In this document: piece after piece, positions 5,449-9,500 of the stretch
Layout of the letters: each line of letters begins with the position of its first letter
Numbering within the stretch: position 1 is the stretch's first letter
Source of the DNA: Microgenomates group bacterium
GTDB lineage: Bacteria > Patescibacteriota > Microgenomatia > UBA1406 > GWC2-37-13
Direction of reading: 5' to 3'
NCBI GenBank assembly: GCA_028276105.1
Contig: JAPYWZ010000017.1
Span: forward strand, 1 to 9,500
Length of the DNA stretch: 9,500 bases
Made by a program: the position numbers and the translations under genes
Notes under the pieces: generated by a model
The model's database searches: none
Seen by the model: only the letters and a program-made list of their open reading frames with translations
Told to the model about the DNA's origin: nothing

Positions 5449-5484
5449 TTTACCATCTTAATACGATCGTAATAAGATGGTAAA
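5449..5484. repeat. Palindromic element with ACGATCGT core, copy B
   Basis: TTTACCATCTTA (5449-5460) and TAAGATGGTAAA (5473-5484) are perfect 12-bp arms around TACGATCGTA flanked by single A's. The 36-bp segment is thus its own reverse complement except at the A-A positions. Its core matches copy A in arm sequence and spacing. Confidence 0.75.
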
Positions 5485-5510
5485 AGAATCTATATTATTT
5501 TTTAATCTTA

Positions 5511-5540
5511 TTAAAGACGTCAATCTGTGCGTCTCTTTAA
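5511..5540. repeat. Decayed inverted repeat related to the palindrome at 7895-7920
   Basis: AGACGT-N8-GCGTCTCT matches the frame AGACGT-N8-ACGTCTCT of the 26-bp palindrome between toxin and ATPase genes. The outer TTAAAGACG and CGTCTCTTTAA can still pair in part. It is probably a degenerate copy. Confidence 0.45.
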
Positions 5541-5550
5541 AATATTTCTT

Positions 5551-5630
5551 AAAAAATCTCTCCTAATCTCCATTAATCTCTACTTATCTCTATTTATCTC
5601 TATAAATCTCTATCTATCTCCATTTATCTC
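5551..5630. repeat. Eight ATCTC units at exact 10-bp period
   Basis: Eight consecutive decamers all end in ATCTC, with variable first halves (for example CATTAATCTC, TACTTATCTC, TATAAATCTC). The array ends next to the 27-nt element shared with the ABC promoter. Because 10 bp is not a multiple of 3, translation gives a false 10-residue periodic peptide upstream of the glycosyltransferase. Confidence 0.9.
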
Positions 5631-5632
5631 TC

Positions 5633-5659
5633 TTTCATATTCGCATCATTCGTATTATA
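5633..5659 (+). promoter_or_regulatory. Second copy of the 27-nt ABC promoter element
   Basis: All 27 nt are identical to 2176-2202. It could act as an upstream promoter (TTCATA near -35, TATTAT near -10) giving a leader of about 55 nt for the glycosyltransferase. It is separated from the gene by a second, nearer -10 box. Confidence 0.5.
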
Positions 5660-5706
5660 TTTTTAACTTTTATACAATGTTTACACTAATAATAAATAAC
5701 TTTTTT

Positions 5707-5715
5707 TGCTATAAT
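5707..5715 (+). promoter_or_regulatory. Extended -10 promoter of the glycosyltransferase, predicted leaderless
   Basis: TGC-TATAAT is a perfect extended -10 box. TATAAT (5710-5715) lies exactly at -12 to -7 of the ATG at 5722, and the 15 nt TATAATTCTTCTATG differ at one position from the ABC operon start. No good -35 is visible, as is usual for extended -10 promoters. Confidence 0.7.
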
Positions 5716-5721
5716 TCTTCT

Positions 5722-6534
5722 ATGAAGCTTTCTCTTTGTATCCCTGCCTATAACGAAGAAAAAAATATTCATATTCCTTTATCATCAGCGATTGATTTGG
5801 TCGATGAAGTGGTTGTTATCGATGCCTCCTCAACCGATAAAACGGCTGAAATTGCCAAATCTTTTGGAAAAAAGGTCAAAGTTTTTCAAACCAATAATCC
5901 CAGAAACTTTTTGGAAAACAAAGTCCGCGCCATTGAAAAAGCAAAAGGAGAGTGGATTTTACAACTTGATGCCGATGAGGCATTAAGTGAGGAGTTAAAA
6001 AAAGAGATTGTTGATGTTATAAAAATTCAAAATTCAAATCTCAAATCTCAAAATGAAGTTGTTGGTTATTATATGCCGCGGAAAAACTTTTTTTTAACCC
6101 GATTTTTAATGAAAGGTGGGGTTTATCCCGACTATGTGTTGCGGCTTTATAAAAAAGATAAAGCCTCTTTTGATTTAAAAGATCTTCATGAAAATGTTAA
6201 AGTTAATGGTAAGGTTGCTTATTTAAAAAATCCTATTCTTCATTATGCCGATCCTAGTTTTTCCCGTTATCTTCTGCGCTTTGATCGCTACACTACCTTT
6301 GATGCTGAGGAGCTTTTGAAAAAATATCCCAAAGAAAAATTAACCAAAGTAAAAGAGGTTTTTCTTTTTATCGATTACTTTTTGATAAAACCTTTATTTT
6401 GGTTTTTAAAAACTTATATTCGCCATAAAGGATTTTTAGATGGATTTGCCGGTTTTGTTTTTTGTCTTTTTTCTTCAATTCGTTTTTGGGTGATTTTTAT
6501 AAAGTATAAAACGATAATTGCCAATCAAAAATAA
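5722..6534 (+). CDS. Family 2 glycosyltransferase (WaaE/KdtX-like)
   Basis: A 270-residue GT-A fold enzyme expected to move a sugar from a nucleotide donor to a cell-envelope glycan or lipid. The N-terminus SLCIPAYNEEKNI (4-16), VVVIDASSTDKT (30-41) and the metal-binding DAD at 83-85 within LQLDADEALSEEL are the usual motifs. The C-terminal part, with YIRHKGFLDGFAGFVFCLF, is hydrophobic and typical of WaaE/KdtX-like enzymes, probably membrane-associated. The ATG at 5722 is chosen over an upstream one at 5527 because the first conserved motif follows directly and the extra 65 residues come from a 10-bp tandem repeat. Residues 101-112 (KIQNSNLKSQNE) look like a repeat insertion. The donor and acceptor sugars cannot be told from the sequence. 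Confidence 0.9.
   Translation: MKLSLCIPAYNEEKNIHIPLSSAIDLVDEVVVIDASSTDKTAEIAKSFGKKVKVFQTNNPRNFLENKVRAIEKAKGEWILQLDADEALSEELKKEIVDVIKIQNSNLKSQNEVVGYYMPRKNFFLTRFLMKGGVYPDYVLRLYKKDKASFDLKDLHENVKVNGKVAYLKNPILHYADPSFSRYLLRFDRYTTFDAEELLKKYPKEKLTKVKEVFLFIDYFLIKPLFWFLKTYIRHKGFLDGFAGFVFCLFSSIRFWVIFIKYKTIIANQK
6021..6057 (+). repeat. In-frame low-complexity insertion in the glycosyltransferase
   Basis: AAAATTCAAAATTC followed by AAATCTC units encodes an Asn/Gln/Ser/Lys-rich loop after the DAD motif. The unit type and coding orientation are like insertion 3 of trxB. Confidence 0.6.
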
Positions 6535-6594
6535 ATGTTTAAATAGAAAATAACCCAAAGTATTTAAAGCTAAAATTTAGAAAGAGTTTTTTGC

Positions 6595-6622
6595 TTGTAA
6601 AAAATTATTTTTTTGATAACAT
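6595..6622 (+). promoter_or_regulatory. Candidate promoter of the YtxH-like gene
   Basis: TTGTAA (6595-6600), 16 bp, then TAACAT (6617-6622) preceded by TG at 6614-6615 (extended -10). The start would lie near 6629 with a leader of about 46 nt. The 140-bp gap after the glycosyltransferase holds no other recognisable element. Confidence 0.4.
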
Positions 6623-6674
6623 AAAAATATAGGAGTAAAAAGTCAAATTAACCATTAAAAATTTTTAAAAACCT

Positions 6675-7112
6675 ATGAACAATCAAAAAAAATCACGCTT
6701 TGGCTTGGGGTTATTAATTGGTTCAATTATTGGGGGGTTAACCGCTTTGTTTTTTGCCCCAAAGTCAGGCAAAGAGTTAAGAGAGGAGGTTAAGAAAAAA
6801 ATTAAAGAGTTGGAAAGACTTTTGGCAGAGAAAGAGCTTGATAAAAAAACAAAAAAAATGATGGAAGAACTCTCAGAAGAAGCCAAAGTTTGGTATGAGA
6901 AGGCAAAAACCTGGTTGATTGAGGAACTTGCGTCTTTAAAAAAAGAAGTTGAGAATATTAACTGGCAGGACTATCAAAAAGCCGTTGCCAAAATCATTAG
7001 CCGTCTTAAAAAAGAGGCAAAAAAGGAAGGAAAGGAGATTGAGGTGATAAGGAAAAGACTTTTAAAAAATTGGCAGAGGATGAAGAAAGAGGGAAAAAGG
7101 GTGAATAAGTAA
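6675..7112 (+). CDS. YtxH-like membrane-anchored coiled-coil protein
   Basis: A 145-residue protein. Residues 8-29 (RFGLGLLIGSIIGGLTALFFAP) followed by KSGKELREE match the YtxH family N-terminus: a Gly-rich hydrophobic segment, then AP.SG.E.R. The rest is highly charged and helical, with heptad-like Leu/Ile spacing and many Lys and Glu, and should form a coiled coil in the cytoplasm. Family members are linked loosely to stress in Firmicutes, without a known biochemical role. It stands alone between the glycosyltransferase and the toxin-antitoxin operon on the same strand. No Shine-Dalgarno sequence lies at a useful distance before the ATG; an AGGAG at 6631-6635 is 39 bases upstream. Confidence 0.75.
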   Translation: MNNQKKSRFGLGLLIGSIIGGLTALFFAPKSGKELREEVKKKIKELERLLAEKELDKKTKKMMEELSEEAKVWYEKAKTWLIEELASLKKEVENINWQDYQKAVAKIISRLKKEAKKEGKEIEVIRKRLLKNWQRMKKEGKRVNK

Positions 7113-7128
7113 AAGAACCATAAAAAGA

Positions 7129-7157
7129 TTGACAAAATACACACTTTATTGCATAAT
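7129..7157 (+). promoter_or_regulatory. Promoter of the toxin-antitoxin operon
   Basis: TTGACA (7129-7134), a 17-bp spacer and CATAAT (7152-7157). The predicted start is within about two bases of the ATG at 7166, so this message too should be nearly leaderless. Confidence 0.75.
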
Positions 7158-7171
7158 AAAATTATATGCAA
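7149..7171 (+). promoter_or_regulatory. Candidate autoregulatory operator of the toxin-antitoxin operon
   Basis: TTGCATA (7149-7155) and TATGCAA (7165-7171) are perfect 7-bp inverted arms 9 bp apart that span the -10 box and the start codon. Phd/YefM antitoxins normally repress their own promoters by binding such palindromes, so this is a reasonable site. ACACTTT also flanks it as a direct repeat (7141-7147 and 7177-7183). Confidence 0.55.
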
Positions 7172-7471
7172 AATATACACTTTCAAGATATTGATGTTTT
7201 AGTAAATAAAATTTTGCCTTTAACTCAACTTAGACGTAATCCTTCAAAGGTTTTGGCAAAATTAGAGGAGGTGGGTGGTTTTATCATTACTAAAGACGGA
7301 AAACCAGTGGGAAAACTTTTGCCTTTGAAAAAAGAAGAAAAAGAAGTTTCTAAAGAGGAAATGTTAGCTAAAATTACCGCCTTAAGCGGTGGTTTTAAAA
7401 TTGGCATAAAAGCCAAACCTTCGCAGATTAAAAAAATAATCAATCAAAATTATGAAAAAATGCTACCTTGA
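7166..7471 (+). CDS. Phd/YefM-family antitoxin
   Basis: A 101-residue DNA-binding antitoxin. The segment LTQLRRNPSKVLAKLEEVGGFIITKDGKPVGKLLP (about residues 19-53) is the Phd/YefM core, with LRRNPS in the DNA-binding part and the 'ITKDGKPVG' hairpin. The remaining half is Lys/Glu-rich and ends in a helix (PSQIKKIINQNYEKMLP) that probably wraps the toxin. Its last 20 nt overlap the toxin gene, so the two are translated together. It should neutralise the toxin by direct binding and repress the operon. The start fits both the promoter spacing and the position of the core. Confidence 0.85.
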   Translation: MQNIHFQDIDVLVNKILPLTQLRRNPSKVLAKLEEVGGFIITKDGKPVGKLLPLKKEEKEVSKEEMLAKITALSGGFKIGIKAKPSQIKKIINQNYEKMLP

Positions 7472-7886
7472 TAGTAATGTTTTAGTTTATTTTAAAGACG
7501 AAAAGTCCTTGTATCATAAAAAAGTAATTGAGAAATTTATTTTTTTAATAAAGAATGATTTTTATTTTTATGTTTCTTCTTTAGTTTTAGATGAGTTTTT
7601 ATATGTTTTTCGCTATTTTTTGGAAAAAAACGAAAAAAAAGATATTTTTTCAAAATTAAAAAAAGCACTGACTGAAATTTTAGCTATTCCTAATTTATCT
7701 ATCGTCTCTTTGTCAAAAGAAAAAGAAAAGCAAATAGAGGTTATTTCCTATATGGAAAGATATGATTTATCCCCCCGCGATGCATATCATTTAATGATAA
7801 TGAAAGAAAATGCAATTGATTACTTTTTTACCTTTGATAAAGATTTTGAGTTAGTGTTTAAAGGAAAGTTTTTAAAGAAAATATGA
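7452..7886 (+). CDS. PIN-domain toxin (VapC-like ribonuclease)
   Basis: A 144-residue PIN-domain protein, expected to be a Mg2+-dependent endoribonuclease that slows growth when freed from the antitoxin. The four acidic positions of the family are present: Asp7 in YLDSNVLVY, Glu48 in LVLDEFLY, Asp110 in LSPRDAYHL and Asp129 in FTFDKDFE. The length is normal for the family. The ATG overlaps the antitoxin end by 20 nt and has no Shine-Dalgarno sequence, so translation is probably coupled. The RNA target cannot be predicted. The gene ends in TGA, one of the signs that the standard code is used here. Confidence 0.88.
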   Translation: MKKCYLDSNVLVYFKDEKSLYHKKVIEKFIFLIKNDFYFYVSSLVLDEFLYVFRYFLEKNEKKDIFSKLKKALTEILAIPNLSIVSLSKEKEKQIEVISYMERYDLSPRDAYHLMIMKENAIDYFFTFDKDFELVFKGKFLKKI

Positions 7887-7894
7887 TTGAAAAA

Positions 7895-7920
7895 TAGAGA
7901 CGTGATTAATCACGTCTCTA
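7895..7920. terminator. 26-bp perfect palindrome between convergent genes
   Basis: TAGAGACGTGATT followed by its exact reverse complement; as RNA it forms an 11-bp stem with a TTAA loop. It lies in the 42-bp gap between the toxin (plus) and the VirD4-like gene (minus) and can serve both as a terminator. Only the minus strand has a short T-tract after it (TTTT). Related sequences of the AGAGACG...CGTCTCT kind occur as dispersed repeats in other bacteria, and a decayed copy is at 5511-5540, so it may be a mobile or repeat-derived hairpin. Confidence 0.7.
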
Positions 7921-7928
7921 CATAATTA

Positions 7929-9500
7929 TTAATTATTCGTTTTTCTTCCGTATTTTTCCTTCGAAATCTTTATTATTTTCTCCCTATTTTCATTTTTCAG
8001 TGACGGAAGAGGTAAAGTTTTGGCAGGAAAAGGGGCGCAGGTCATCCCGTCAATTGATAATTTTAAGACAATCTCGTGTTTTCCTAAAGAGACTAAGTCG
8101 TTTTCTGTATAAATGTTACCAAATTCTTTGGTTAAAATGGCAGCATCCCGGGCGCCAACGACAAAAGAAATTAAAGTTCCAACATTGCCAAAAATCGCTT
8201 TGGCGACTTGTTCATCAAGTTGGTCAATATATTGATTGGCTAAAGTCAAAGAAAGCCGGTATTTTCGCGCCTCTGATAAAATCTTTATAAAAGAGGTAGT
8301 GGCAAAGTTTTGAAACTCATCAACATATAAAAAAAAGTCGCGCCGTTCTTCCTCTTTTTGAAAACTTCGATTCATGGCAGCTAGTTGTATCTGAGTGATA
8401 ATCATCGCCCCAAGCAAAGCCGCATTATCCTCACCTAGTTTTCCTTGAGAGAGATTTAAAATCAAAATCTTTCCTTCATCCATAATCTTTTGCAAATTAA
8501 CCGTTGATTTAGCTTTACCGATAATATTTCTTATCATTTTTGAAGTGACAAACTGGCCGACTTTGTTTTGGATAGGGGAGATGGCCTCAGCTTTTAGGCG
8601 GTCGGGCATTTTGGCAAACTCTTTTTCCCAAAACGAGCGAAGAATAGGATCGTTTAATTGACTAACAATTTTCTTTCGATAATCTTGATGGGCCAAAAGG
8701 GCTAAAACATCAACCAAAGTGGCATTTTCTATCTCCAAAAGGGTCAAAATAACGTTTCGCAAAATATATTCTAAACGCGGTCCCCAAGAATCTTTATAAA
8801 GTTTATAAAAAATTGAAACAATTCCCGATGCTACCAAATCTTTTTGTTGTTTATTTTTTACTTCCAAAACATTTAAAGAAAAAGGCCGCTCCAAATCAAA
8901 AGGTTCAAGATAAACCACATCATTGATGCGGCGGTTGGGGATGTAGTCTAAGATGGTTTCTGACAAATCACCATGAGGATCAATGATTCCTAGGCCCCGA
9001 TTTTTTCGAATATCATCAATGGCCATATTGGCAATCAAAGTTGATTTTCCAGCGCCAGTTTTTCCAATGATGTAAACATGTTTTCTTCGGTCCTCTGTTT
9101 TTATGCCAAAGATAGTTTCTTGATTTTTAAACTCAGTTTTAGCAAAAAAGTTGATGTTTTGTTTTTCTTCAAGGGTTAAATTTTTACTGGCAAATGGTAA
9201 GTTTTCCGGCGGTTCACCTTTTAAAGTTTTTCCCCAAGCGATATTTTTTATCCCAGACAAAAGATAGCCTGGTGGATGCCAGAGGGTGGCCAACTCTTGA
9301 GCATTTAAAATCTGATCTTGTTTTTCAAAGTAGCGGATTTTTCTTTTTTTGATTTTTTCTAGCAAAAAATTTTTGAAAAAAATTGACTTTTTAAAAGAAA
9401 ACTGATTACCTTCACCCAAAGAAAAAGAACCAAAAGTACCGGCCAGATTTAGCAAAAACGGATATGGATTTAGGGCTTTATCAGAAGATGAAACTAAAAG
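7929..9500 (-). CDS. VirD4/TraD-like type IV secretion coupling ATPase (5' end outside window)
   Basis: The visible part has 523 residues; the frame is open to the window edge, so the N-terminus is missing. Counting from the first visible codon, Walker A GKTGAGKS is at 146-153, the conserved DPHGD at 174-178, the Walker B region YVDEFQNF at 392-399 and the TLANQ motif at 419-423. These are the marks of VirD4/TraD/TraG ATPases that bring DNA or protein to a type IV secretion channel. The linker around LWHPPGYLLSGIKNIAWGK...PPENLP is typical of versions widespread in CPR genomes, where the protein is usually chromosomal and longer (with an N-terminal, often membrane-linked domain). A TTG at 9455 could be mistaken for a start, but the upstream codons (SSDKALNPYPF) clearly belong to the protein. 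No other secretion gene is seen here, so the process served is open. Confidence 0.85.
   Translation of the reverse strand, partial: LLVSSSDKALNPYPFLLNLAGTFGSFSLGEGNQFSFKKSIFFKNFLLEKIKKRKIRYFEKQDQILNAQELATLWHPPGYLLSGIKNIAWGKTLKGEPPENLPFASKNLTLEEKQNINFFAKTEFKNQETIFGIKTEDRRKHVYIIGKTGAGKSTLIANMAIDDIRKNRGLGIIDPHGDLSETILDYIPNRRINDVVYLEPFDLERPFSLNVLEVKNKQQKDLVASGIVSIFYKLYKDSWGPRLEYILRNVILTLLEIENATLVDVLALLAHQDYRKKIVSQLNDPILRSFWEKEFAKMPDRLKAEAISPIQNKVGQFVTSKMIRNIIGKAKSTVNLQKIMDEGKILILNLSQGKLGEDNAALLGAMIITQIQLAAMNRSFQKEEERRDFFLYVDEFQNFATTSFIKILSEARKYRLSLTLANQYIDQLDEQVAKAIFGNVGTLISFVVGARDAAILTKEFGNIYTENDLVSLGKHEIVLKLSIDGMTCAPFPAKTLPLPSLKNENREKIIKISKEKYGRKTNN

Noticed and set aside
5551..5630. CRISPR array
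   Set aside because: The units are only 10 bp with no spacer-sized unique sequences, and no cas gene is near.
5527..5721. A 65-residue N-terminal extension of the glycosyltransferase
   Set aside because: It is translation of the 10-bp ATCTC array and promoter region; the periodic Leu/Tyr/Ser/Ile peptide has no domain character, and the conserved enzyme N-terminus begins at 5722, right after a -10 box.
6631..6635. AGGAG as ribosome-binding site of the YtxH-like gene
   Set aside because: It is 39 bases before the ATG, and no ATG, GTG or TTG in the right frame lies at a useful distance after it.
8000..8290. Plus-strand open frame of 96 codons
   Set aside because: It lies wholly inside the VirD4-like gene on the other strand and has no recognisable domain. 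The same applies to antisense frames at 599-1197, 3065-3257, 3848-4114, 6683-6886, 6974-7186 and 7225-7443.
9453..9455. TTG as start codon of the VirD4-like gene
   Set aside because: The frame stays open upstream to the window edge with protein-like sequence (SSDKALNPYPF), so the gene is simply cut by the window.
70..9500. Alternative genetic code (UGA as Gly or Trp, known in some CPR lineages)
   Set aside because: Trp is encoded by TGG throughout, and the toxin gene ends naturally at TGA; no in-frame TGA interrupts a conserved gene.

Overview
The window is strongly AT-rich, with densely packed small genes separated by two long, repeat-laden intergenic regions. Several features together suggest a Patescibacteria/CPR genome, probably of the Microgenomates type: a VirD4/TraD-like ATPase with the CPR-style linker, membrane-anchored proteins with Thr/Pro linkers, a YtxH-like small protein, a lone Phd/PIN toxin-antitoxin pair, and in-frame low-complexity insertions in core enzymes. 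This assignment is inference from gene style, because no rRNA or other marker gene is present. The standard code fits: TGG encodes Trp and TGA is used as a stop.

Layout. (1) 1-1554, minus strand: a strong consensus promoter with a 19-bp palindromic operator drives a CsoR/CstR-family repressor, followed by thioredoxin reductase (trxB); a further minus-strand gene may start at the left edge. (2) 1560-2210: about 650 bp of non-coding DNA made of degenerate tandem repeats and palindromes, ending in a promoter. (3) 2211-4772, plus strand: a three-gene operon for a two-permease ABC-2 exporter of the COG4587/COG3694/COG4586 type. (4) 4864-5175: a short membrane-anchored protein that appears C-terminally truncated. 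(5) 5176-5721: a second repeat-rich region that resembles region 2 module by module. (6) 5722-6534: a WaaE/KdtX-like family 2 glycosyltransferase; 6675-7112: a YtxH-like protein. (7) 7166-7886: a Phd antitoxin and PIN toxin, overlapping. (8) 7929-9500, minus strand: a VirD4/TraD-like ATPase whose 5' end lies outside the window; it converges on the toxin gene across a 26-bp perfect palindrome.

How the parts fit. The repressor probably autoregulates and may co-control trxB, which links metal or thiol stress to thioredoxin reduction. The ABC exporter and glycosyltransferase are both envelope functions and share an exact 27-nt promoter-region element. At least three transcription-unit starts (the ABC operon, the membrane-anchored protein and the glycosyltransferase) have a -10-like hexamer at exactly -12 to -7 of the ATG, which predicts leaderless mRNAs. 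The second and third genes of the ABC operon carry Shine-Dalgarno sequences instead.

No complete new defence or mobile system is visible. The most notable signals are the leaderless promoter architecture, the paralogous composite intergenic regions with 10-bp and 11-bp periodic arrays, short repeats inserted in frame into trxB and the glycosyltransferase, and a CsoR-family protein with a non-canonical cysteine spacing.
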